From Venturia oleaginea (taxonomy: Eukaryota; Ascomycota; Dothideomycetes; Venturiales; Venturiaceae), in contig JABMLP010000011.1 in NCBI GenBank assembly GCA_013176395.1, positions 744,001-808,000 on the forward strand: a DNA stretch of 64,000 nt, read 5' to 3'. Shown piece by piece: positions 46,682-58,300 of the stretch. How positions within the stretch are numbered: the stretch's first letter is position 1; every line of letters begins with the position of its first letter. The position numbers were made by a program, and so were the translations under genes. Under the pieces are notes generated by a model, which saw only the letters and a list, made by a program, of their open reading frames with translations, was not told the origin of the DNA and did no database searches.

Positions 46682-47344
46682 TACAATAAAACTAATAGCA
46701 AACACCCCCTTTACCCACCACCTCCACCTCCTAACCGCCAACCCAACCGCCTATCTCGAACTCAAAACACGTCCACACGACGGCTCTTGAAGTCGAAAAA
46801 TGGCTGGACGCTAAAAAGGAAGGAGAGGAATACTTGCTGTGGCGAGGGAGTTGGAAAGGGGGAGTCGTAAGATTCGATGGCGAGGTTGATGGGGTTTATG
46901 GGGAGGGATACTGCCTGCTGATGTGAGGGGTTGTGGGGGTGAATTGGGGAGGTAGGTGTTTATGGGATAATACGGGGGTTCTTGGTTAGGGGGTTTGCTT
47001 TTGGGATGGATGGGTAAGTGAGGACGGGACGGTGATTTGAGGTTGGTGGGGATTTGGGGGATCGAATCGAGATGTTTGATGGGGACGTGGTTTGAAATCG
47101 GGGGATGAGTTAGTGACGAGAACGTAGGGTAAGATGGAATAGTGCGGTGGAATAGTAAGATGGACTAGTAAGATGGAATAGTAAGATGAGGGGATAGGTA
47201 AGATATAATCCTTTGGATTTACGATTTACGAGTTACTAGTCAATCGTACATCCATTACTTTCCCCTTCATCCATCCATCTCCCTCCATCCTCCATCCTAT
47301 CTTACATCGTACAACCCACACTCCCCCCTTCCCCCGAAAAACAC
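46682..47344. other. G-rich intergenic stretch
   Basis: No gene seen. The stretch is G/T-rich on the plus strand and contains a short degenerate 13-bp repeat at 47131-47188. Confidence 0.45.
47131..47188. repeat. 13-bp degenerate tandem repeat
   Basis: About four imperfect copies of AAGATGGAATAGT, one shortened and one with GGAC for GGAA. Confidence 0.7.
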
Positions 47345-48233
47345 CTAACTCTTCCATTCCCCAGCCCGTCTAGCCCCCTTGGCAATATCCTGGGCCCCAT
47401 TCTCAACCCCATTCCCAATATCCGCAACACCCTTCCCGATATCTTTTCCAACGCCGCCCGTAACGCCACTGACCGTTTCGCCGAGACCGCGGCCGAGGGC
47501 TCCTACGACGCCGCCCTGGAGGGTGTTAGAAGGGGAGGAGAGACAAATGGGTATTAGGGTGATTTAGGATGGTCGGGTCGGGTGGGAAATTAGGTGATGG
47601 TGATGGTCTTAGGGCCAGATAGAAAGGAAGAAGATCAGGGTGATAGGGAATATTTAGGAGGGTAGAAACCGTGAGTGATAGGAATATTTAGGAAGGTAAG
47701 AGGACCTAGAATGGAGAGGTGAGGGAGGGTATCAATCAACGTTTGGCGGAGTCGGGTATAGGAAAGGATAGGATAGGGTGAGTTGTCGATATAGTGTTGT
47801 ATTCATGTGCTGATGTACATAGGGTGGAGGTGGATATGATAGGCAATTATAAAAATAGGGAAGTGATATTCGAGATCAGAGGATGGATGGGATGGTGATC
47901 GCAGCCTCGCACCATCTCACGTAGAGTGGTCTCATCCTCATCACGCGAGGCTGAATCGGCGGTACGTAGAGAGAGAAACAGGTGTACGGAGAAGCCTCGA
48001 GTGCGAAGGGAAATGAAATGGCTAGGAGGTGACAAGCGCAAGGCTGAAGCAAGTAAAACGATAAACGATAGAGAAGGAGCTACCTACAACAGTGTTCGTC
48101 AATCCACTAACAGTATTCCCAACAATGCCAGTAACACCCTTCGCCGCTGCCTTCGCAAATCAGCAACCACCGCTGCATCCGTAATGGAAGCAGAAAAAGA
48201 TCAACATACAGTAACACCAGTATCTTGAGTCAT
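47345..48233 (-). CDS. Small glycine-rich protein, three exons
   Basis: Splicing 48233-48210, 48150-48088 and 47515-47345 gives an 85-residue protein. It starts MTQDTGVTAAAKGVTGIVGN, continues TVSGLTNTVGGVVGALGRGL and ends GARRAGEWKS. The exon joins are phase 0 with GT-AG ends (donors GTATGT and GTAGGT). The Gly/Val/Thr repeat pattern with GxGxGL(G/D)xTV and a terminal (G)xWKS is common in small fungal proteins of unknown function that look LEA-like; amphipathic or disordered structure is likely. The second intron would be 572 nt, far longer than its neighbours, so an additional exon or a different first half is possible. The last exon is the best supported part. Confidence 0.5.
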
Positions 48234-49068
48234 ATCGCCACACAAATCCTTTCCTTACTCCCAAGAGCGAAATCTTTCTTCAACAGGTTGGATAATGCGA
48301 GTTTAAAATGGTATAGTTCAACGAGTTTTCCAGCAGTAGCCGTAGCCGCAACGGCATGCCCTAAATAAAAAATATTTCCCTCTCATCGTCAGCCTGATCC
48401 TGTTTTCGTCCCGCGGCATGACATCACGTACCGCCTGCCTCGTCAGCAGATGAGGTTACACTTCAGGAAGGTGCATGGAGAATGCATGTCCGGGGCTGCA
48501 GGGGTGAAGACCCTGCATGGAGAAGGTGTCGGGGGATTCCGGCTTCGTCTCGTCAGAGACGGCCATCTGGAAACATGTCCTGGAAATAATGACTGGGTAC
48601 AAAAAAAGTAAAAACCAACAATGAGAAGTCGGTCCAGTCCATCGTGAAGAGTGCACCTCAAATGTCCCAAATGTCAACGAGATTGGATATCAATGAGTCG
48701 AATTCCTTTCTAGATCTATCTTCAAGAAAAAGTCTACGAAAGAGAAGACACCAAAGAAAAAATTATCTGCTGACCCCATACCGTCCAGCAGTAAAGAAAG
48801 GCCGCCTTGTCCAACATCGTGAAAGCAATCGTGGTCGATAGTCAATTGTTGCTCGCCGCCTCTAACGACGGTATCTATCATCGCGCATCGCGCGTGGTGC
48901 CTATAATTCTGGTATCTCGTGTTCCTAGGCAATCAATCAATTAACCAAAACGTTTTTTTACATCCAAAGAATAAACGCCTTGACCCATGCTCCATAGGAA
49001 ATAAACAAAGAAAAATTGTGACGCCGGTGCTATGCTAATTTGCATTACCGCGTCGAGGATTCGGGACT
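48234..49068. other. Intergenic, no supported gene
   Basis: Lies between the 5' end of the glycine-rich gene and the 3' end of the HAD gene. No gene or repeat noted. Confidence 0.45.
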
Positions 49069-50439
49069 CTATTCCTCGGCGACAGCAATTGGTCCTTTGA
49101 AAGCAGCCTTCTTGAGAGCGTTGCGGTATTCGCGGTCCATACCGTGGAGAACGGCATCGAGGACGTTGTCAACCGTTGCCTTTGGAGTGAAACGTGGTGT
49201 TGTTCCTTCTTGGAAAACACCGGTGCGGACAAGGATCGAATACCATGTGTTCTCCGAGTGCTCATTGAACTCGTTCGTACCACGGACGTCGGATTCTGGA
49301 GTGTCGCCAACGAAGTAAACGGTATCTGGTGGCGAGTCGATACCATGCGTGTCCTTGCGCCATTGCTGCAAAAGGCGAGTAGCGAACTGGAAGGTACCGA
49401 TTTGTGGTTTGCCGAAGGCCGTGGTCTTGAGATCTTTGCCCGTCACGGCCTTGTACATAGCCTCGAGCGATACGCGAAGAGCTCCCATACCAATGCGAGT
49501 CAAATCGTGAGAAGCACTCCAGACAACATCGTTGTGTGAGAAGAAAACTGGCGGACCCTCATCGAAGTTTTCCGATCGGGTACCAAGACGGCCATTCTTC
49601 GACATCAACAGATCGAGGATAATCTGCTGGTCCGAGGCCCAGTCACGGCTGTCAGCGAAGACGAAGATGGCTTCGATCTCAGTCTCTCCAAAATTCCGTG
49701 CACGGGAGTTTGCGTATTCTTCGTCAGTGAGCTTTCGGAACGGAGTGGTATCCTGGTTGTCTTTGATGATGTCGCCAGGGGTGCAAACGTCCTTGAAGCC
49801 ATAGCCCTCAGCAACGTGTCGGCACTTCTCGCCTTCACCTCCAACAACGAGAACTGTTTTGTACTTCTCTGCCATCTCCCGCATGGGCGTGTGACCGCAG
49901 ATAAATTGACCGGGAGACACCTCGATTTCAAGCTGCTTGGAGAGTTGGACACATCGTTCTTGCTCTGTTTTACCGCCTCCGTTCGTGACAAAAATGTATG
50001 GACTGGTGCTTGTTAGTATGATGACACCGGTTTCGAATAAGGCTGGCAGAACTCACATTTTAATGCCGTATTGATTTTGGCCATTCAGAGCTTTCATAGC
50101 CTCGAGAGCTTCTGGAATCACGGTGCCACCACGGATGAGAACACCATCGATATCGAATGCAAAAGCGAATTTGTCAGTAACAAGGGTTCCGGGGGATTCT
50201 CCTGAAGGCGTCGTCGGCGCGGATGGAGTAGATGTGGCAGATCTGAACTCTTCCAACTCGTGCCTAGCCATTTCCATTGAGGCAGCAACCTCGTGCGCGT
50301 CTGAGGGTGCCATGAGATGCTTTGGAGGAACCACCACCGTAGGACCCAGGACTGCAGCGAGATCATCGTTGGTAGCATCGTGTGAGCTGACCCGGCGAAT
50401 GTTGGGCCTGCTTGGAATGGCGAGTTTTGGTCCTGACAT
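49069..50439 (-). CDS. HAD-superfamily class IIA hydrolase (CECR5-like)
   Basis: Predicted 438-residue protein with exons 50439-50057 and 50002-49069, joined over a 54-nt intron as QYGIK-IPYIFVTNGGGK. HAD motif I is FDIDGVLIRGG (D96, D98), motif II is FVTNGGG and motif IV is YFVGDTPESDV. The class IIA cap lies between (SPGQFICGHTPM, VLVVGGEGEKC). The layout matches human CECR5/HDHD5 and yeast YKR070W, mostly mitochondrial proteins of unsettled substrate. The N-terminal ~90 residues are Ser/Pro-rich and contain basic residues (RPNIRR), compatible with targeting. The start is the ATG at 50439; open frame upstream has no ATG. A phosphatase activity is assumed from the family. Confidence 0.88.
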
Positions 50440-52714
50440 GGTTGCTGCTGATTCTGACGGGGAGTTTGTGTGATGCAAAGCCGATTGAAAAGTCGATTGG
50501 CGAATACTGTTTTTGGCGCAGGGTCGTTGAGGTATATATATACTTCAGGTTTCTATTCTGGTACGGCAGCGGTGAAGTAACCGAAGTAGTCGGGAGAATC
50601 AGATTCAAGGGTCAGACTAAACGTGGAACCCAGAAGTCAGAGAATGGAAAAACAGTGGAGTAAAATTGGATCTTCAGCTTGCAGACAGAGTCCAACAAGA
50701 GAGAGGCAAAGAGCAGCGTGGCTGTGAGAGACAATTGCACAGAGAAAGCACAAAGAACATATATCTTCGCCGCAGGCCTGCACGAAATCAGTGATACATC
50801 ATCAGTGCGTGTGTAAGCGGCTCGAGAACGTAGCGTCTCTGTCGGCCATCAGCAACACAATTCTCGTCCCGTTTGTGCGCGAATTCAAGACCTTCCAAAC
50901 GCATCTCGGAGGATAGTCCTGGATCGCCACACGTGAAATCGAACCCAGCGCTACGTCGGTAGATTACGGCTCAATCTCACGTCGCGCTGGAGGCCCGAAG
51001 GGTAAAGAGGACTTTGGAGGGGTTCATGGGTGTTGAGGTATCCGAATGGATGGTTTTTGTGGACTGTGTTCAACCTCTTGCATTGGTGCTCTGAGAAGGG
51101 AAAACATGACGTCCATCCCAAATCTCTTCTTCGCTTAGCACTACAATAACGTCTTGCCGACGGCAAGGGGTCTTCCGCTAACTCATCTCTCTGTCGATGC
51201 GGTCATACGGCGTCTGTCTGAGGGAGAAGATGCGTCCCCAAAGCCACTTGAGAAAGTTATATTCGGACGCTTTGCAGCCGGTTACTCCTCGCCACGAAGC
51301 CGTCGCGAAATCTCTTCCGCGGCCGTTGATAACTGACTTGAAACGCGCCGAAAACCAGCCTCGTCTCCCTCATGTCCCGAGCCTCCACCTCCTCAGACGT
51401 CCTGAAATTTGTGACACCTTCCACTGAACTTCACCATCAAGATGCAGCTTTTCGGGTGTTGACGTCGCCTTCGCGGTACGTTTCCTTGCTTGTGGCCAGG
51501 GTACATTTGTCCTTCCACTGCTTGCTGAAGGTTCTTATCTTTACGGACAATGTACCTCCTTCACATGTCTATCTTTCCCCTTTGTAGCCTGCTCTACCTC
51601 ACGGCAAGACTCAAGTAGTGTCAATGAGGATAATTACTTGCTTTAGCCCTGTTTGCAACATCCGACATACCATGCAGGCTCCACTACTGACGTCATTGGC
51701 AGACAGGTAGCGTATCGCTTTCGCATCCAACGCACGCGGTAGTCGCGCCATTTGTCTTGCTGTGGGTATATATCGGTAGAGACCGTTCAAGTCCTTCCCC
51801 AAGGAAATGTTGCGGATGACTCTCGAGAATCGGAAGCATGGTTCCTGGAGGCCTGAGGGAGACGGGCGCACTGCAGTGAAACACGATGGCAGCGAAGGGC
51901 GGCGTAACTTGCGTGAACACTGGTTGGGACGAAGTGATTTTGGCACAGGCGTGTTCCAATCAGGAGTACCGGTAGCGAAATGTGATAGACGTCGAACCTG
52001 CTTCTCTCCAGTTATAGCAACAGAAGTAGGCGCGAGGATTCCGTGGGAGGCAATGGCGCTGGGACTCTATTGCAGCGGATGAGCAGAAGGGATCCGAGAA
52101 GATGCTGTTTGGAATTGAAAAGATGATGCGCAGTTCACCTTCGCCTCTCCAACGCTGACCGACAGGCTTGCCCGCGTCATAAACCGTGGTAATTTGGCGT
52201 CTAACTGTCACGATTGCTCCATCACTTCAACAGTCCTCAATTCGACAGTCGTCGGCAGGGTGCAGAGGCTTTTCGGATGTGTCAGCTGCTGTACTCTTAT
52301 CGACCGGTAGAACCCCCTGTTCTTCTGTGACTCCTGGCTTGAAGTGAAGTCGACAGTGCCGTGGAAGTCGTGTCGGTGAGAAATGGCCAGGATGGATGCG
52401 ATATGGTCTTTGGAACCGCCGAGATGGGACTGGCAAGGCGTTGGCAGTGAGCGACAGGAGACAGGCTCAGAATGTGCGATGGGTGAGCATGTTGATATGG
52501 AGGAGTGGAAAGAAAACATGGTGAGATCGTGTGCTTCAAGAGAAGAGAAGAAGCTTCCGTGAGGATATGGCGTGCCTTCTTACCACACCAGACTCTCGCG
52601 TCGTTCCTTCAGTTCCAAACGAGGTTTCACTTCACGTTACCTAACATCGTCACCTCAATGAAGATCACTCAAATCCGTCACCAATATCTCATGCTCCAAT
52701 AATCCTTACAAAAC
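50440..52714. other. Divergent intergenic region
   Basis: About 2.3 kb between the HAD gene (minus) and the long unknown gene (plus). A 104-codon minus-strand ORF at 52208-52519 starts with ATG but shows no motif. Nothing else is supported. Confidence 0.45.
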
Positions 52715-55320
52715 ATGAATTGGACAGGCGGCCGGCTGCAGAGGCACTCCAAGAACAATGCGAAAAGCGCAGATTTGGCTCGACAGAAGCAGCACTTCGC
52801 CGGAGTGAGGCTCCGGCTGCAGAATGGAGAAGCCTTACAAGGAGTACCATTCCGTCCCAGCTTTCTCTCTCGCGACGGCCTGACCTTGGGCAACGGTGTC
52901 GCTCCCTTTGGCCAAGGCTCGCAACGTCACATTGGACACTCAAAGGGGAAGCAAAGGAGCCTGGAAGACTACTCCTCGACCGCTCCTCTAGCCCAGCGTT
53001 TATCTTCCATGCAAAAGCGCCCAGCAACAACAAGGAATCGACCTGCTGATCATCCCCACGTCAAGTATGAAGCAGCGAGCGAAGACAAATCCTCACCGCG
53101 GAACCGAAGAGATGCAGCCTCTACCCCCTCCCCACACTCTACCAGCCGCAAGCGAGGTCGATCAAGACTAGGAGAAGAAGATTTGTTGGAACTGAGCAGA
53201 AAGAAGCTGTTATTACAAAACGACTGGACCGGCATTGCTCACTCTCGACCTGTACAGATAAACTTCACTTCCCGTCAGGACAAGGAGCGGATCGGCAAGC
53301 GCAGAAAGATTGATAGCGGCATCGAACAGAGACAGAAGATGTTCGGTAAGTTGAAACATGTGAATAATGACCATGGTGATGCCGTCGTAAGCGGCGTCTT
53401 GAGGGTAGCGCCTGAAAGCATCAGTGTCAGGATCGGCGACCATGCGCTCTCAGCTCGGGTCTCTGTGGCGCCTCAGGAATCCGTTCCACTCCGAGAAGAT
53501 ATGGAGCATATACGACAATCTTCCGAGTCTATGCTATTTGATGTGGAGCAGCGTGAACTCTCTCAACCTCAGGGGTTTACCTTGACCGAGGAAAGGGTGG
53601 AGCAAGAACCAGGGCCGCGAATCGACGTGAACCATACTCATGAACAAGACGCATCTGGCTGTCATGCACTGCCTGTGTGTATATCAGATGATACAGACAC
53701 ATCGCAAGACAGCGCGTCAACACTTGATGGATACACAAGAGAGTTGAAACCAACCAACTGGAATGATGATGCTTCGATTGAGCCAGGTCTTGGAGTTCAG
53801 CAATTACTCGATCAGCTGAACGGACAAGACAATGACGATGATCAGCGCGCTGATGACCAGGTTTACAGTCCCACACTTCTCGTTCAAGGCCCTCAACCGT
53901 CACCTGCGCCATTCCGCCTGGTGTTTGGAACCTCGTCGGACCATGATGATGTGCTCTCGTCAGGTCGTCCAATGGAGCGTGTTCCGAGAGATAACACTCA
54001 TGGAACTTTTGCAGATCGTGCTGATCAGAACAATCCCCCTCTGGAGACTGTACTGCCTAATTTTATCAACGTCCACGCAGCACAATTCGAGCAGTCTCAT
54101 GTTTCAGGGACAGACGAGGTAAAGCCGTCAGATGTTCAGGATGATGATGCAACTTGGAGGAAATTGTTCTCAATGGCGTCCTCCAACTCGGCATTCGCTC
54201 TTGACGAGTTCAAAGCGGAAGATGTTGGCAGTGGTCATGACAGCTTTCACTCAATCAATGCATCGCTTGCAACAACCAGAGATGCCGAATTCAAGACGCT
54301 GCGACCAGCACAAAGTCTCTTTGAGGCAGAATCTAGCGCATCCATTCACTACTCACCTTCAGCCTCGTTTCGAATGATCACTACTTTAGTTGCGCAGCCA
54401 CAGAGGGTGAGTGAAGCGGGGTTTCTTATTGCAATTTTTCGATTTGTGAGGTCGTCGATTAGCTCTGTGTGATTTTTAAGATTGAAAAGCTCAGAACTCA
54501 TTGCGATCGATGTCCATACAGGCCAATTGAAACGCTAACAGCTTTGCGGTAGGAAAAGAACACAAATGGAGCTGATAGTACGCAACCTTCTAACAAACAC
54601 GCCGACACAGAGCATAGCGATCCTAATGAATACTGGCGAAAGTTTATCTTCGATGACAACGGCGACGACGAGGACGACGAAGAGGAGGAAGACGACAAAA
54701 CGACTGCGGCACAGCCCACTGTCTCAGCCTGGCTCAGCTCAAGCCCAAAACCGAATAATCGGTCAGCAAAACCTGACCTTGCCTTGAAATCAAGCATGAA
54801 AGACAATACTCAACCATCGGGCGCATCTCTCACTCCCCGCGTCGACCCAAGAATCCGGGAACAGCATTCCTCAAAGGCTCGTGCGAGTACGAGTGCGGCG
54901 CTGTCGATGAAGAATAATGTCTCCAATCCCAGCGATAGCTCGGTAGGAACGGATACACCCGCGAAGAGCAAAGCCCGCGGTCGCAGCGGCAAGTCCAAGG
55001 AAGTAAGGAAGATGGAAATGGCGCGTCTGTCACCTGATCTGCGACAGCAGGTTGCGGCGATGCAGGGACGGCCTGTCCAGAATACCTGGAGAAGACCAGA
55101 ACGGTCTGATGCAGGTGACATGTCGAGAGTTGGAGAGGCGAGAGCGGTAAAGGGAGGACGCGGACGGGGCGGCTCGAAGCCGGACAGGGGGGTTGGTGCA
55201 GGTGATGGATGGAAAGAGCGATCTCGATGGTTGATGCAGCAGGCGAAAAAGCATGGAGATGAGAGGGTGAGAGATGTTTATGATTGGCCGGTTAGTGGTG
55301 AGGTGAATGATGAGGAGTAA
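52715..55320 (+). CDS. Conserved-looking long disordered protein, function unknown
   Basis: Two exons, 52715-54406 and 54553-55320 (146-nt GT-AG intron, phase 0), give 819 residues. The start MNWTGGRLQRHSKNNAKSA, running into LARQKQHFAGVRLRLQ, looks like a short conserved fungal motif; a second ordered-looking block is DWTGIAHSRPVQINF (residues ~170). The middle is acidic and low in hydrophobic residues. Near the start of exon 2 there is a conserved-looking EYWRKFIFDD followed by a run of Asp/Glu, then TVSAWLSSSP. The C-terminus is basic (RGRSGKSKEVRKMEMARLSP; GGRGRGGSKPDRG) and ends WLMQQAKKHGDERVRDVYDW. Basic and acidic tracts suggest a nuclear protein. I do not recognise a catalytic domain and assign no function. 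Confidence 0.75.
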
Positions 55321-58300
55321 GGAAGTGTCACCGCCATCTAATCTAATTTCTTGAGGTGTGAGGATTTACCGGTGAGATGTGTTTTACCTTCGCTATATCG
55401 GTATGGCTTCTGAATTGGGGGTTGAAGCATGCAGCTCAATGTCGTATACCAGACTGTATCGCTAAATGGTCGACATGGCTTTTGTAGATGCTACGAAAAT
55501 ACTCAACTCCGCCGCTGGCGATACGCTTGTCTCACCATTCCGGACACCATTCTCTCTCCGACAGACACTCAATCACTACTCGTCTCATGATGCAAAATTT
55601 TCCCTTAAAGACTCTAGTGGGAGGGAGACATAGACAAACCTACTCATCTGATTCACCACATCCCGACGATCGTTATCAAACTTGCTAAAATGGGATCGAG
55701 TGACCTTGGCCTGCATAGGTACGGTACCCCAAAAGCATCAACAGTTCAATACCATCGAATAAGATACCCTGCAAGAGAGTGATTGTCGGTAGAGTATTTC
55801 CGCACTCACCCTCTCGATCTATCGACGGAGAATTCACGCTAGATGTTCCCGCCTACTCCTATGTAAGCGCCGTGGGCGTGAGGGATGTTGTTGATCCTTC
55901 CCTGTCACTTGAGACGTCTTTTGGGATGATAGACCGCTAGCTGGGGATCGGTGGGTGGTTTTTTTTCGGGGTTTTTTTTTTCGGTCAGTTTGGTTTTGTG
56001 AGGGGGGTATTTTGTATGGATGGATGGATGGATGGATGTGTGTATTATTGGGATTCATGGTGTGATTTTGGGCTAGCTGGGGTTTCGGGTTGGTGTTTGC
56101 TAGGGCTTGGGAGGTTGGTAGGAGGAGGTAGGGAGGTGAGGAAGTAAAGATCCCTTGTTTTGCTTTTTCCCTTTGTTTCAGATGGTATTTCTCGGGATTT
56201 GTTTAGCTCTTTGTTCCTTTTGTGTTTTCTTTTTCGTTTGTTTTGTTCTGGGGACCTGGCGGTTGGGTTTGGGATATTCTGTATTGTTATTATTTATTTG
56301 CTTCTTTCTTTCTTTGTTGCCCTTGCTGCTGGGAGGAGGAGAGGGAACGCGGTGGTGAGAACGGGACTGATCATAGGTTCCTAATAACCGAGTACATGTA
56401 TAACTGAAGATATGAAGAGGAGCGGATAGATCCCGCTTTGTCAATGTCAACCGGAGAGGAAGGAGACGTCCTCCGAACCCCAGTACTCGGGTTTGCTGGC
56501 GCTGGTACCGGGGTTGCAGATATTGGGCTGAGGGTAGGTTGCGGGTAGGGTAGTGAACTTGTGGGTCATCCCAAATCATGGTTCGAACTTCGAAGATAGG
56601 AGGTTCGGTGAGGATGATGGGGATATGCTTGTTCCACTTATAGTATTGTGGGAACTGCATGAGATCCCGGTAGAACTATTCATCTATCTAGGTATCTACA
56701 TGTTTTGTTATTCGCACAAAGCGAAAAGCGAAATTCCCTTGTTTTGCGCAATTGATTTTCTGGATATGTCGTTCCGAGTACAACGTAGTAATGTTTAGTT
56801 TGGAGGCTTGTATCGGAGGAGACATGGTAGTAGTGGGTGCTAGGGGAAACAGGTCCGCGTTGAGCTTCTGCGAATGTTGAGCGCAGCTTTATCCGTATCA
56901 TGAGATGATCTTGAAGCGGATGGAGGAGTCAAGTGAGGAAGAAGTGAGCATAGGACTATCTCCGCCTCTATCGAGGTTTCAAAGAAGAACCATGGAAATG
57001 AGCCCTTTCCCATCGGCGCAAGCATCCGATGTCCTTGCGTCATTCATGCATACCTTGCTACTAGTATACATTCGGGCAAGTGAGATCGTGAGGGTGGTTT
57101 TGTGGAGTCTGCCCGTGCCATGATACTTGGGATGAAGAAAATTTGGCTTGTTTGAAGAAGAAGATGATGATCACCTATGTGTGTAGCAAGGAGAAGCGAA
57201 ATTCTTGTAACTTCTAACCGCCACGGTATCTTGTCAAACTGTGTTCTTGGTATACAGTATTTACCATGGAAACATGTCCGCACGCCCAAATTTCCCTAAC
57301 AATAAAGGGTACTTGGTGTTAAGAAAAGGGTATGTGTACGAACAAATCAATGATCTACGGAAAAGCGAGTTCGTTCTATGAAACAAACACAATTTTACGC
57401 ATCTGGATGCGGGAAATGAGCAAACCATAATCGGATCTTCAGGAATTCGGAGATCATTCCATCGACTTCATCTATTTCCGGCTGTGAAAAACAGATGAAA
57501 TGGTGGGATGGTTGCCTTTGGGTGTTTGGTTGTGGAGGTGGCGTGGTTGTGGATACGTATCGATCTGGGGAGAGATGTTTCGTCGCAAAAGGGGTGGAAT
57601 GGACGCTGGGAAGTGTTTGGGTTGAGGGAAATGTTTTTGAAATCACAGGAGGTGTGGAGATAGGTTTGTTTGAGGGTATGGGGTTGTGTTGCAGATCATT
57701 CTTGTCGCATGAGAGGAAGGATTCTGGGATGCGCCTGTAGTAGACGTTTCTGAGGTTGTTGTAAGATACATCACAAAACTTGGAAGTTTTGGGTATACTC
57801 TAGTCAGCCTTGACAGAGAGAGTAGTTCTGACCACGCTCAATAGTCCCAACCTCGGAGATTTTTCGCTCCTATTGATGGATTGGGAGATAACAGACGATC
57901 GTCTCTCTCATACTGAACACGTGTAGTGAACATGAAGAAAACGTATACTGGAAGACTCTTGGTCTTGGAGCTAGGTCTTTCATCCGGAAGTGACTGCGGA
58001 CATGTCCGCCGCTATGGACTTGCTCACAAAGGATGCGCTGATTATCATTCGAGCCTGAAGAAGCAGTGAGTAATGCGGAAACACGCTTGCAATGCACAAT
58101 GCGAGTTATTCTTTTTCAGAGCGATATGCCGTTGATCAAGACAGGTGCAGGCAAGGTATCAGGTCATCAGAGATGGGCTGATGATATTCCTTCCCGCATA
58201 TACCGGTATAGGGAATTATAACGTACAGAGATGATAAAGTATTGGCTTGACTACAAAAGCATTCTCATCAGCCCAATACAATAGTTCTCCGACCGTTTGC

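Noticed and set aside
52208..52519. 104-codon minus-strand ORF with an ATG, divergent from the 52715 gene
   Set aside because: Codon pattern is plausible, but no motif, intron or neighbour supports it; it may be promoter DNA.
56155..56384. Two overlapping Phe/Leu-rich membrane-like ORFs
   Set aside because: They arise from a T-rich tract; any frame of such DNA looks like a membrane protein.
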